Shown here one piece after another: positions 17,983-28,400 of a DNA stretch of 64,000 nucleotides. The DNA is taken from the NCBI RefSeq assembly GCF_002218085.1, contig NZ_BDUC01000010.1:229577-293576 (forward strand), in the 5' to 3' direction. The first letter of the stretch is position 1; the number at the start of each line of letters is the position of its first letter. The position numbers were made by a program, and so were the translations under genes. Origin of the DNA: Tolypothrix sp. NIES-4075. Its GTDB lineage: Bacteria > Cyanobacteriota > Cyanobacteriia > Cyanobacteriales > Nostocaceae. The notes under the pieces are model-generated. The model did not search any database, had not been told where the DNA came from, and was given only the letters and a program-made list of their open reading frames with translations.

Positions 17983-19944
17983 ATGAGTGATTTTACTGAA
18001 AAAGGTGTCATTTTAATCGTTGATGATACTCCGACAAATTTAGAGATATTGTTCGATTTTTTAGCCGATGCTCGATTTACAGTGTTGGTTGCAGAAGATG
18101 GGGAAAGTGCGATCGCCAGAGCGGAATATGCTCCACCCGACTTGATTTTGTTGGACATACTCATGCCGGGAATAGACGGTTTTGAAACGTGCCGCCGTCT
18201 GAAAGACAATCAATTAACAAAAGATATTCCCGTCATTTTCATGACCGCACTTTCCGATACAGTGGATAAGGTCAAAGGCTTGAATCTTGGTGCTGTGGAT
18301 TATATCACAAAACCGCTTCAACATGAAGAGGTTTTAGCCCGTATCGAACTTCATCTCAGGCTGCGGAACCTAACTAAAACACTCCAAGAGCAAAATCTGC
18401 AAATCCGCGAACAAGCTGCTTTGCTTGATATCACCACAGATGCAATTTTGGTTAGAGACTTCGACAACCAAATCTGTTTTTGGAACAAAGGAGCTGAACA
18501 TTTGTATGGATGGAAGGCAATAGAAGCAATTGGCAAGAATGCCAATCAGCTTCTGTATCCGCTGGAAACTCAATCTCAACTCCAAAACCTCCAAGAAAGT
18601 TTACCTATTGGTGGCTCTTGGCAGGGTGAGTTGCATCAAGTGACCAAAGAAGGCAAGGAAATAATTGTTGCTAGCCGCTGGACTTTGATGCGCGATCAAA
18701 ATGACCAACCTAAATCGATTCTTACGGTCAACACCGACATTACAGAGAAAAAACAACTCGAAGCGCAGTTTCTCCGAGCGCAGCGACTGGAGAGCATTGG
18801 CACACTTGCTGGTGGCATTGCACATGACCTGAACAATATTCTGACTCCAATTCTGGCGGCAGCGCAACTGTTGCCGCTAAAACTGTCTGATACTGATGAG
18901 CAAAGTCAGCAGATGTTTAAGATTATAGAAATTAACGCTAAACGCGGGGCGGCTTTGGTCAAGCAAGTGCTACAGTTTGCACGCGGAGTTGAAGACAAGG
19001 GCACGATTGTGGAAGTGAACGATCTGTTCTCAGAAATTAAGCAGATTGTCCAACAGACATTTCCCAAATCGATTGAATTTTCCACAAATATCAAGTCAGA
19101 CCTTTGGGCTGTGGTTGCCGATGTTACACATTTGCATCAGGTGCTGATGAATTTAGTCGTCAACGCTCGCGATGCCATGCCCGACGGCGGGAATTTGGAT
19201 ATCTCTGCGGAAAATGTGTTCATTGATGAACAGTATGTCCGCATGAATCTTGAGGCAAGTGTTGGTCCTTACATTGCGATCGCTGTTGCAGATACAGGCA
19301 TCGGTATGTCCCCAGAAATATTGGATAGAATATTCGAGCCGTTTTTCACTACTAAAGAGTTTGGCAAAGGTACAGGTTTGGGTCTTTCAACCGTGAGGGG
19401 GATTATAACAAGTCATAATGGTTTTGTCAAGGTATCCAGCAACGTTGGCAGAGGAACTGAATTTAAAGTGTTCTTGCCAGCAGTGCAGGCAACAGCAACA
19501 CCACTTGCAGAAAATCTCGAACTACCAAAGGGAAACGGAGAATTAATTCTCGTTGTCGATGACGAAGCCCCAATTTTAGAGACGACCAAAATCTCGTTAG
19601 AAACGTACAATTATAAAGTGTTGACAGCCAGCGATGGAATTGAGGCGATCGCCCAGTATGCCCAGCACAAAGATAAAATTAGTGTGGTCTTGGTGGATAT
19701 GATGATGCCGTCGATGGACGGAGCGCTTACCATTCGCGCATTGCAAAAAATGAATTCGCAAGTCTTGATTATTGCTGTCAGCGGTTTGGTAGCCAGTAAC
19801 AAAGTGATGGGGGTTGCTCAAGTCAAAGCATTTCTTTCTAAACCCTACACTACAAAGGAATTATTGCAAACTTTACAGCGATTAAAGCTGAAGGAACACG
19901 AAAATGTGGCTGGTATCCAGGCGACGAAATTAATACCCAACTAA
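17983..19944 (+). CDS. hybrid sensor histidine kinase: receiver - PAS - HisKA/HATPase - receiver
   Basis: A 653-residue protein. An N-terminal receiver (ILIVDDTPTN; phospho-Asp in LLDILMPG; conserved Lys in YITKP) is followed by a short coiled coil. A PAS domain lies near 145-255 (LDITTDAILVRDFDNQ). The kinase core has the His in GIAHDLNNIL near 280, NLVVNARDAM, DTGIGMS and GTGLGLSTV. The C-terminal receiver has VVDDE and the Asp in LVDMMMPSMDG. The order receiver-PAS-kinase-receiver suggests a phosphorelay member receiving from another kinase, most simply the hybrid kinase encoded 13 bp upstream. No DNA-binding output domain is present. Confidence 0.92.
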   Translation: MSDFTEKGVILIVDDTPTNLEILFDFLADARFTVLVAEDGESAIARAEYAPPDLILLDILMPGIDGFETCRRLKDNQLTKDIPVIFMTALSDTVDKVKGLNLGAVDYITKPLQHEEVLARIELHLRLRNLTKTLQEQNLQIREQAALLDITTDAILVRDFDNQICFWNKGAEHLYGWKAIEAIGKNANQLLYPLETQSQLQNLQESLPIGGSWQGELHQVTKEGKEIIVASRWTLMRDQNDQPKSILTVNTDITEKKQLEAQFLRAQRLESIGTLAGGIAHDLNNILTPILAAAQLLPLKLSDTDEQSQQMFKIIEINAKRGAALVKQVLQFARGVEDKGTIVEVNDLFSEIKQIVQQTFPKSIEFSTNIKSDLWAVVADVTHLHQVLMNLVVNARDAMPDGGNLDISAENVFIDEQYVRMNLEASVGPYIAIAVADTGIGMSPEILDRIFEPFFTTKEFGKGTGLGLSTVRGIITSHNGFVKVSSNVGRGTEFKVFLPAVQATATPLAENLELPKGNGELILVVDDEAPILETTKISLETYNYKVLTASDGIEAIAQYAQHKDKISVVLVDMMMPSMDGALTIRALQKMNSQVLIIAVSGLVASNKVMGVAQVKAFLSKPYTTKELLQTLQRLKLKEHENVAGIQATKLIPN

Positions 19945-20010
19945 AATTATATGTATTTTGTTTCTAAAGTTTCATTTAATAGCCTCCATTGTTGTGATGT
20001 AACAATTTTC

Positions 20011-23000
20011 TTAACCTACAGATAAATTTTGTGCTTTTTCAATACAGATTCTTAACTGTTCGGCGAGAATTTGAATATGGGGTTTTCTCAGCATGGTGAG
20101 GTGATTACCAGGAATAGTATGAATTTCTGTTTTTTCAACAGATAGCTGATTCCAACCCATACTCAAATCTTGCTCGGCAATGCTTGACTGAACGGCTGTT
20201 CTTAAAAGAGTAATTCGCTTCGGGTACACCTGGGGAACGTAGTTGAGAACTGCTTGATTATTAGCATAAAATACACGAAGCATGGGACGAATTGTTAACT
20301 CGTTTAAAATTCTTAACCTGGACTCATCAGGCATCGAGTTGGCTATAGCAGCTTCTCCCAAGATAAAGTGTGAAAATAGATTTGTCTCCAGCCATTGAAT
20401 AAATTTAGGAAAATTAGGAAGACGAAAAATTAAACTTTTAATTTTGTTTTTGCTAGGGGCAGTAATTAAACGCAAATAATCAAAGAAAAATGACCATATA
20501 TATCGCGCTACTATAGTAAAAAGAAACTTGAACCCATTACCAAAGTCAGGTATATTGCTCTTAATTGGTGCTAAAGTATCAAGCACAGCAAGTAAAGCGA
20601 CTTCATCCCCAGATTTTTGCAGTTGTTGAGCCATCTCAAAAGCAATCCAACCTCCGAAAGACCAACCTCCTAAATAATAAGGTCCTTTTGGCTGTACTTT
20701 ACGCAATGCTTCAATATAATGGGCAGCCATATCCTCAATGTGAGTTAGTGGCGTTTCTCCGTCAAGTCCAATGGGTTGTAGCCCGTAAAATGGTTGATTC
20801 GTCCCTAAATGATGAGCTAATTCGTAATAAGGAAAGACAACACCAAAGATTGGATGAACGCAAAAGAAAGGCGGATTTGAACCAGCAGGCTGAATCGCAA
20901 CCAAGGGAGACCAAGACAGAGAATTTGTTTCTTTGCAGAGATAATTCGCTAAACTTTCAATTGTTGGATTTAAAAATATGGTAGATAGAGGGAAGTTGCG
21001 CTCAAATTGCTTGTGTATTTGCTCTAACAAGCGTACAGTTAACAGCGAATTTCCTCCCAAGTCGAAGAAGTTATCGTAAATACCTACACGCTCAATATTA
21101 AGGACTTCACCCCAGATTTTTGCTAATGTTAATTCGGTTGAATTACGAGGAGCAATATAGGTTTTATCTATTGAGCGACTAGTTGCAGTGTCGAGTGCTG
21201 TGAGTGCAAGGCGATCTAGTTTACCATTAGGCGTTAGCGGCAGAGAATCCAGCACTACAAACACTGCTGGTATCATGTATTCTGGCAATTTTTCTTTTAA
21301 GAATTCACGTAGTTTACTGGTTGTTGAATTTTGTAGAGACGCGACCGGTCGCGTCTCTACATTTCGCGTCTCTACTCTGGGAATAATATAAGCCACCAAG
21401 TAGCGATCGCTCTTTACGTTCTCTTTAGCAATTACTACTGCTTTTTTTACGCTTTGATGCATCATCAGCACTGTTTCAATCTCTGATAACTCAATGCGAA
21501 AGCCACGAATTTTGACTTGATTATCGATGCGATCCAAAAATTCAATATTACCATCTGGTCGATAACAAGCTAAATCACCGCTTTTGTAAAGTCGCGTTCC
21601 TTTTTTCTCGCTAAAAAAATTGGGAATAAACTTTTCAGCAGTTAATTGAGGACGATTGATGTAGCCTTCAGCCACACCATCACCACCGATGTATAATTCA
21701 CCAGGAATTCCAATTGGTACAGGTTGTAAAGACTTATCTAATATATAAATTTGAGTGTTAGCAATAGGACGACCTATAGAAGGTTTTTCATAAAGAGTAT
21801 TAATTTCGGCAACCGTTGACCAAACAGTTGCTTCAGTCGGTCCATAAGCATTAAAAAATCGCCGATTAGAACTCCACCAGCGTTTTATAATATCCTGGGA
21901 ACAGAATTCACCTGCACAAATTATACTTTGCAATGCTGGGAGCGATTCTGGAGGTAAAACTGCCAACACCGCAGGTGGAAGGGTAACATGAGTAATAGCT
22001 TTTTCGCGCAATATTTGCAGCAAAGCTTTTCCGGGTAGAAGCGATTCTTTCTTTGCTAAATAAAGAGTTGCTTTTGCTCGCAGTGCCATAACAATCTCAA
22101 AAATTGAAGCATCAAAACTCAATGATGCAAATTGCAAAATGCGGTTACTCGGTTGCAAGTTGAAAACTTCAATTTGAGCTGATGCCAAGTTGGAAAGTCC
22201 TCGGTGCTTGATTAAAACACCTTTAGGTTGTCCTGTTGAGCCAGAGGTGTAAATAACATAAGCTAGGTTATCAGATGTTACGCCGCTATTTGGGTTTTCC
22301 TGGCTATGTTGTGTAATATTTGCCCAATCTTCATCTATGCAAATAATTGGATTCGAGAAGTCCTGAAAATGCTTGAGCAACTTTTCTTGTGTTAGCAATA
22401 CTGAAACTTTCGCATCCTCTAGCATGAAATTTAGACGCGATTGAGGTAGGCTTGGATCTAAAGGTAAGTATGCTCCACCTGCCTTAAGAATGCCCAACAA
22501 CCCGATTATCATTTCTAATGAACGCTCTAGGCAAATGCCAACTAAAACATCAGGAACTACCCCTAATTGTTGTAGGTGATGTGCAAGTTGGTTAGCTTGG
22601 TTGTTCAGTTCGCGGTAGGTTAATTGCTGGTGTTCAAAAACTAGTGCGATCGCATTGGGAGTTTCCGCCACAATTGCTTCAAAAATGTAATTAAAACACT
22701 GCCCAATTTTATATTTTTGATTTGGAATTTGGGATTGATTTCGATTAAATATTAATAATTGATGTCGTTCTGCTTTTGTTAAAATTGACAAGTGGCAAAG
22801 ACGCTGTTTTGGATTAGCAACAATGCTTTCTAGCAGCGTTTGGAAATGTCCCAGCATTCGGGTAATAGTGCTGTTATCAAATAAATCGGTGCTATACACC
22901 ACTTGTCCTTTAAGGCTTTCCAAATCTTGCCACAGGTGAAACTCCAAATCTAGCTTTGCGGTTTTGCTGTCAAACTCGAATTGGGAAAGCGTTAACCCAG

Positions 23001-24153
23001 GTAACTCTAGCGCTTCAATGGGAGTATTTTGCAGGCTAAATACGACCTGAAACAACGGATGACAACTTAAATCTCGTTCTTGATGTAGTTCTTCCACCAG
23101 CTTTTCAAAGGGCAAATCCTGATAAGCATAAGCACCCAAAGTTACTTGTCGCACTCGATTCAACAGTTCTTGAAACGTTGGATTTCCTGAAAAATCGGTA
23201 CGCAGTACCAAAGTATTGACAAAAAAGCCAATTAACCCTTCTAGCTCGCTGCGGCTGCGATTGGCAATGGGCGATCCGATCGCAATGTCCTTCTGTTGCG
23301 TATAGCGATAAAGCAACGTTTGAAACGCTGCCAGCAAAGTCATGAACAAGGTAACGCCTTCTTGGTGGCTAAGTGTCTCTAGCGCCTGAGTTAAATAGTA
23401 CGGTAGTTGTATAAATTGTTTCGCACCTTTGTAAGTTGGAACTGCTGGTCTTAATCGGTCAGTAGGGAGATTTAGTACTGAGATTTTATCTAACTGATGA
23501 CGCCAGTAAGCTAACTGGGTTTCCAGCACATCTCCTTGCAGCCATTCGCGCTGCCATTCGGCGAAATCTGCATACTGAATGGGTAGTTCCGGGAGGGGCG
23601 TAGACACGGAGTGGCTTGTCGTCAGACATCGCCTATCCTCTAAAAAGGCTTTATATAGTGTCCCCAGTTCTTTAATCAGCACTCCAATAGACCAGCCATC
23701 GGCAACAATGTGATGCAAGTTCAGTAGTAGCACGTATTCAGCTTCATCAATTTGTAGCAGCGTTAATCGCAGCAACGGTCCGGTGGTGAGATTGAAAGAA
23801 CGTTCAGCCTCTTCGCTTAAAAGTCGCCGCGCTTGTGTTTCGCGTTCTTGGCTTTCAAATTGATTGCGTAGGTCTATTACTTTAAGAGGTATAATTAAGC
23901 TAGGTGCTATTATTTGTACTGGTTGCCCCTCTACCATGACAAACGTGGTGCGTAAAATTTCGTGACGGCGTACTACCTCGTTAAATGTCTGCGTTAAAGC
24001 GGTGAAGTTGAGCCTCCCTGTCAGGCGAAGTGCTGTTAACACATTGTAAAATGGATTGCCTGGTGCTAGAGAGTCGAGAAACCACAGCCGTTGTTGAGCG
24101 AAAGAAGTGGCAAAAACAAAAACCTCTGTTTCTTCAATAGCAGTGAGATTCAT
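20011..24153 (-). CDS. NRPS 3: C - A - PCP - thioesterase (terminating module)
   Basis: A one-module terminating synthetase of about 1380 residues. The ATG at 24153 (MNLTAIEETEVFVF) is preferred; an upstream TTG at 24201 is in frame. The condensation domain has HHIVADGW. The adenylation domain has YTSGSTGQPKG and AYGPTEATVW. Pocket residues by eye are D-A-F-T-I-A-A-V-W-K, close to phenylalanine-type codes except for Trp at the ninth position, so aromatic is a weak call. The carrier domain has LGGNSL and the type I thioesterase has GWSFGGW, which would release the product by hydrolysis or cyclisation. A GTAGAGACG palindrome (near residue 940) and a different repeat (near 177-190) are translated in frame. 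The gene lies upstream of the other two NRPS genes, so order is not collinear. Confidence 0.9.
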   Translation of the reverse strand: MNLTAIEETEVFVFATSFAQQRLWFLDSLAPGNPFYNVLTALRLTGRLNFTALTQTFNEVVRRHEILRTTFVMVEGQPVQIIAPSLIIPLKVIDLRNQFESQERETQARRLLSEEAERSFNLTTGPLLRLTLLQIDEAEYVLLLNLHHIVADGWSIGVLIKELGTLYKAFLEDRRCLTTSHSVSTPLPELPIQYADFAEWQREWLQGDVLETQLAYWRHQLDKISVLNLPTDRLRPAVPTYKGAKQFIQLPYYLTQALETLSHQEGVTLFMTLLAAFQTLLYRYTQQKDIAIGSPIANRSRSELEGLIGFFVNTLVLRTDFSGNPTFQELLNRVRQVTLGAYAYQDLPFEKLVEELHQERDLSCHPLFQVVFSLQNTPIEALELPGLTLSQFEFDSKTAKLDLEFHLWQDLESLKGQVVYSTDLFDNSTITRMLGHFQTLLESIVANPKQRLCHLSILTKAERHQLLIFNRNQSQIPNQKYKIGQCFNYIFEAIVAETPNAIALVFEHQQLTYRELNNQANQLAHHLQQLGVVPDVLVGICLERSLEMIIGLLGILKAGGAYLPLDPSLPQSRLNFMLEDAKVSVLLTQEKLLKHFQDFSNPIICIDEDWANITQHSQENPNSGVTSDNLAYVIYTSGSTGQPKGVLIKHRGLSNLASAQIEVFNLQPSNRILQFASLSFDASIFEIVMALRAKATLYLAKKESLLPGKALLQILREKAITHVTLPPAVLAVLPPESLPALQSIICAGEFCSQDIIKRWWSSNRRFFNAYGPTEATVWSTVAEINTLYEKPSIGRPIANTQIYILDKSLQPVPIGIPGELYIGGDGVAEGYINRPQLTAEKFIPNFFSEKKGTRLYKSGDLACYRPDGNIEFLDRIDNQVKIRGFRIELSEIETVLMMHQSVKKAVVIAKENVKSDRYLVAYIIPRVETRNVETRPVASLQNSTTSKLREFLKEKLPEYMIPAVFVVLDSLPLTPNGKLDRLALTALDTATSRSIDKTYIAPRNSTELTLAKIWGEVLNIERVGIYDNFFDLGGNSLLTVRLLEQIHKQFERNFPLSTIFLNPTIESLANYLCKETNSLSWSPLVAIQPAGSNPPFFCVHPIFGVVFPYYELAHHLGTNQPFYGLQPIGLDGETPLTHIEDMAAHYIEALRKVQPKGPYYLGGWSFGGWIAFEMAQQLQKSGDEVALLAVLDTLAPIKSNIPDFGNGFKFLFTIVARYIWSFFFDYLRLITAPSKNKIKSLIFRLPNFPKFIQWLETNLFSHFILGEAAIANSMPDESRLRILNELTIRPMLRVFYANNQAVLNYVPQVYPKRITLLRTAVQSSIAEQDLSMGWNQLSVEKTEIHTIPGNHLTMLRKPHIQILAEQLRICIEKAQNLSVG
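21333..21375. repeat. palindrome plus partial second copy inside NRPS 3
   Basis: A perfect 28-bp dyad (GTAGAGACGCGA, CCGG, TCGCGTCTCTAC; 21333-21360) is followed at once by a half copy TTTCGCGTCTCTAC. Both are translated in frame as RVETRNVETRPVASLQ in the linker between motifs A9 and A10. Confidence 0.95.
23596..23640. repeat. second repeat family inside NRPS 3
   Basis: GGGGCGTAGACACGGAGTGG and GCTTGTCGTCAGACATCGCC form the interspersed repeat widespread in Nostoc-type genomes. It is read in frame as DRRCLTTSHSVSTPLP, between FLE and ELPIQYADFA of the condensation domain. NRPS 1 and 2 lack these residues at that point. Confidence 0.85.
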
Positions 24154-24201
24154 AAGTGAAGGGCACAGTTGTGCTGCAAAAATTTGTGGTAGAGAGAACA
24201 A

Positions 24202-24398
24202 CCGGATAGAATCAAATTACCAAATATTAGTTAGGGGATCTACGCTCACAAGGCGCATTCCTTTTTGTCCAGTTTTAGCGTAGGGGCTTGGTCAATAAAA
24301 CTTGTGTACTTTAACTTAGGTCTGGTATGATTTTCTGACAATTTGAAAATTATTATCAACCATTTTAGGCGATCGCTATATTACTCACGCTTGATAAG
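24202..24398. other. spacer between NRPS 3 and the Uma2 gene
   Basis: A 197-bp A/T-rich space that should hold the NRPS 3 promoter on the minus strand. One HIP1 octamer (near 24369) is visible. No recognisable operator or terminator was found. Confidence 0.4.
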
Positions 24399-24995
24399 CT
24401 ATTCTTGAAGCGCTTGCCCAAAAGTCTTGATGGCATCAACATGATTCACCATATTAATGCAGCGTAACAACAAATCCAGATCGATCCCTTTGACCTCCTC
24501 ACTACTGGAAACCTTTTCATAGTGGAGTGTGTTGCCCTCTTTCCGCAGGTGATACACTTCTAGCACACCATCTTCCCAGAACCACACTTCCGGAATCAAG
24601 AGCCGCTTGTATGCCTCTAGTTTGTTAATTCCGCCACTGGTAAACACCACCTCGATCGCCAAATCGGGACGCACTCGACCTGGAGCGAGTTTATATGATT
24701 TATCTGCTTCTCGCTTGACAGCACCCGATTCACTTTCCAAGGTCATTGACCCTGTTGGCGTAAAGTCAAATCCTGCCATCAGCAGGTAAAGTTCCAATAA
24801 CGCGCCGAGTCTTTCTTTAACGGTTTCGTGGGGTTCTCCAGGCATTTTTCGGATCTCCAAAACACCATCTAGGAAAGACAGCCGATATCCTGGACGGTCT
24901 AATAACTGCTCAATGGCTTTGAATTCTCTCCAGGTCATTCCCTCAAACAAAAGGGGTGATTCCTTTGTGGGTATAGCGATCGCTGCTGAGGTCAT
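24399..24995 (-). CDS. Uma2 family (DUF820) restriction-endonuclease-fold protein
   Basis: A 198-residue member of the Uma2/DUF820 family, which is hugely expanded in cyanobacteria. The opening ESPLLFEGMTWREFKAIEQL, the YRLSFLDGVLEI strand, and the nuclease-like core RPDLAIEVVFTSGG followed by KLEAYKRLLIPEVWFWEDG are characteristic. The family has a PD-(D/E)XK fold; the biological role is not established. It is complete at a normal length and starts with ATG just before a HIP1-rich spacer. Confidence 0.85.
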   Translation of the reverse strand: MTSAAIAIPTKESPLLFEGMTWREFKAIEQLLDRPGYRLSFLDGVLEIRKMPGEPHETVKERLGALLELYLLMAGFDFTPTGSMTLESESGAVKREADKSYKLAPGRVRPDLAIEVVFTSGGINKLEAYKRLLIPEVWFWEDGVLEVYHLRKEGNTLHYEKVSSSEEVKGIDLDLLLRCINMVNHVDAIKTFGQALQE

Positions 24996-25482
24996 AAAAG
25001 TATCCAGTCACATGCCAGATGATAAATAGTCAGCTTTGTCGGGCAATTCGCTTATTCTAACTTTTTTTGGGAGTAAGCCCTCCGTTTGACAGTGAAAGCT
25101 TCGGTGCGATCGCACTACTTTGTTTGTGGTCAGCAAAAAGCGATCGCACATCTTTTTAAAATAGAGATTGATGAAAGTTCCGCGATCGCCATAGTTTGGT
25201 CGGCTTCGGCGATAATGCGATCGCCTGTTGGAGATAAACTCAAACGATGAAGGCGATCGCTTGTTCACCCAGGAAAAACGTTAGAATTAGCACAAAATCT
25301 TGTTGCTATCTCCCTTGCGCTAAGTCTAATTCATGACCAAGCACGCTAATAAACCTGTGCGTGGTAGTGTCGTTAAGGCGTTGGAAAGATTGGGTAAACC
25401 GTCTGAGGACATTTAGTGATTAAATTAACCACATATTTGGCAGAGTAGATTTACCTGTGTCGCATTTGTTTACAATTTTTAC
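24996..25482. repeat. HIP1 cluster in non-coding spacer
   Basis: Five GCGATCGC octamers lie in about 155 bp (25106, 25140, 25182, 25217, 25253). No supported gene is present. A 27-codon ORF at 25333-25416 (MTKHANKPVRGSVVKALERL...) has a good ATG, but it is too short to call and may be a gene remnant. Confidence 0.7.
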
Positions 25483-28400
25483 CTAATTTTTCTGCTCCAA
25501 AACTAACGTAGAATCAGCCGATCGCCCAAATTCTTCTGGTGCGTATTGCAAGTGTACTTTCGCACCAGGATAAAGAAATGTGCCGGGTGTAACTCCACGC
25601 ACTAAGTAATGCAGGCTATAAACGCCTGGATCTAAATGGTCGGCGTAGGCGATAATGCGATCGCTATAAATTGTCTTAAATCCAAGTTGCCAACTATCGG
25701 CTTTTGCTTTTAACGCAGATGTGGCAGTTTGAAAGCTTTCATCGACAGCTTCAAATCCCGCAGGTAGCGGATCGTTAATCACCACACGATCCACAGGATG
25801 ATCGGCAATCACCTCTAAACCGATATCAAACACCTGTCCTGTTTCTATTGTCAACGGCTTATCCTTAGCATAAAGTCCGATTTTTTGCAACATTCCATCA
25901 CCGACGCGGCTAATTTCTCGCGATATTCGTAAACCGTTAAATCTTCCAGGTTGATTTCCTTGCAAGCGATAGCGATAAGCTAGTAGATAGTGTAATCTGC
26001 CTGAAGCTGATTTTTGCAGAGTTAGATCGTGACGTCCGCGAGGTAAGTTAGCGATCGCTACATTTAGCTGTAAACTAGAATTACGGTATCCTTGAAATTG
26101 ACTTTCGCCGATTTTCTTACCGGCTAATTTCACAGTCGCAGCAAAATTCGGTGGTGTTGGTTGCAGTTTCGCATATTCCACCAAAGCTGTCAGAGCTTGG
26201 GCATTGTCATAACTAGTTTGCCATGTCCCGTTGCGTCGCAGTGTTAAAAGACTTTGGAATAACTTATCGACAACTTCTGGTTTAGCTTTCGCAGCGATAA
26301 ACAAACGTAAAGCTTGCGCTTGTGCTGTTGTCGGTGAATTCATCCATCCCCAACTGCTGGGTAAATTGATCGCTGCTGTGCGACCAGTTTCATATATATA
26401 TTGTTGTAACTGCTGTAAAAGTTGTTTAGATTCATCTTGCCATTCGGGAAACTGAGATAGATATCGCGTTAATTTAATTTGCGTTACTAAATCAAAGTTG
26501 TTGCGTTGTTGGTAAATATCTGTCAGAAAGCTATTGCGTTTATCGCCAAATTGTGCAGTGGCAATTAAAGCATTAAGTTGCATTTGGCTTTTACAAAGCT
26601 GTTTACAAAACTCAAATTGTCCGGGGTTGGCGAGAATTTTCTGCAAATATCCCTTAAGGCGTGGTATCATCGTGAAATTGCTATTTGCTTTCGCCAGAGA
26701 CTCAGCCACATAAAGAGAAATCCAAGGATCTGACTTTTCTTGTCCTGGATAAGCTGCAAAACCACCGTCAGCGAGTTGGAGTTTTTGCAATTGGGCGATC
26801 GCTTGGGTTGATTGTTTGGTAAAATCAAACTCTGGAATTTGACCGTATTTCTCTGAGAGTGTTTGCAGATGAGCGGCAATTATCAACTTACTCGCAGCTG
26901 GTTCAGCAAAAGGTAAATCATCATCTTCTATAACCTGCTTTGCGGGTGCTTTAATTTCCGGAATCAAAGTACTCGCTAATTGAATATCTAAACCTCCCGC
27001 TCCGGGTAAGACATTTTTATCGACATTCAAAGGAATTTTTACTTGATTTGCAGTTATATCATTTTTACTCTTAAAAACTCTGCGATCCTTTGCGTTACCC
27101 TTTGCGATCCTTTGCGTTTCAAAAAGATCTAATTCGGATATTACACCACTTTCAACAACTTCTTCTGTAATTTCCAGCGGTTTAATTTCCAAAGGTACTT
27201 CAAAAGCATCTGCGTTGCGATTTAGTTGAGTGGTGAAGCGGACTTGACTTTCACCAACACTGGAAGCAATGATGGGAAAGCGATAAGCAGAAGTAGCTGA
27301 TTGAGTCTGGGTTTGTAAAGAAACGGTTGTGGGATTTTTGCCTTCAAACTTGATTGTACCGCTAACTGCACCATCAATTGCTAAAGTACCAGATGAGTTA
27401 GTGTTGTTAGTTATGGATAAACCTGCGAGAATGCGATCGCCTGGACGCGCAAATTGTGGCAATATTGGATTAGTTAGCAGTGGCTTTGTGGTGATAAAGG
27501 TTGTTTCCCCATTACCAAAACGGAGATTTCCATCAGTAGCTACAGCCATTATTCGCCATGTAGTTAAGTTATCTGGTAATTTAAAGCTTATCTGTGCCTT
27601 CCCCAACGCGTCTGTAACTACATTATTATAGTAAGCTAAAGCTTGAAAATCTCTGCGAATGCGGGTATTTGCTGCACCGGCTGAGAAACCACCCCCATAA
27701 CCCCAACCTTTCGGTTTAGCGACAGCGTTTTGTTCTACCACCACATTTTGACGATTATCGCTAAAGCGGGTAGATATTGATTGTTCAGCATAAACCGTAT
27801 TTACCAAATCTGGGGGACGATAACCAGAAAGTTGTAACACCGCTTCATTCACCACCATAACAGTGAATTGTCCTTTGGTGGGATTTTCTTGATTATCCTT
27901 CAATTGTAATTGAACCGTTTCTGACGCACCAGGTTCTAAGGATGTTTGTAAAGGTGTAACTTGCACCTTTAAATATTTATCTGACAAATTAACTTTAAAA
28001 GGTGCAAAGCCAATTTTTCCTAAATTATTTAAACTTCCGGGTTCCAATTTATTTAGAGGAACACCTTGACGTACCAGTACAGCTTCAACTGCTGCATTTG
28101 GTAGCATTTCCGGTGTAACTTGAAATTGAATTTGTGGCGCACCGCCTTTAACTTTGGTAATCTGTTGATAAATAGGTTTATCTTTGACAACAGCAAAGTA
28201 TAATTCTCCTTCAGGATAGGGAGATTGAATCAGCGCAGTAGCAGTTTCACCGACTTTAAACTCTTTTTTATCAAGTTTGACTTCCAACTTATCTTTTTCA
28301 TCTTCACCCCATAGCACCGAATTTTCCCCAGTTGCCCAAATTTGCAAATCTGTAGCAGTTAAATCATCTTTCGCATCGCTAAAATTAGCTTGAATTCTGT

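Noticed and set aside
24154..24201. upstream TTG start for NRPS 3
   Set aside because: The added residues (FSLPQIFAAQLCPSL) do not match NRPS openings, and the ATG at 24153 aligns with NRPS 2.
25008..25268. 86-codon minus-strand frame
   Set aside because: It is made of HIP1-rich non-coding sequence, with a Ser/Arg-rich composition and no homology-like motif.
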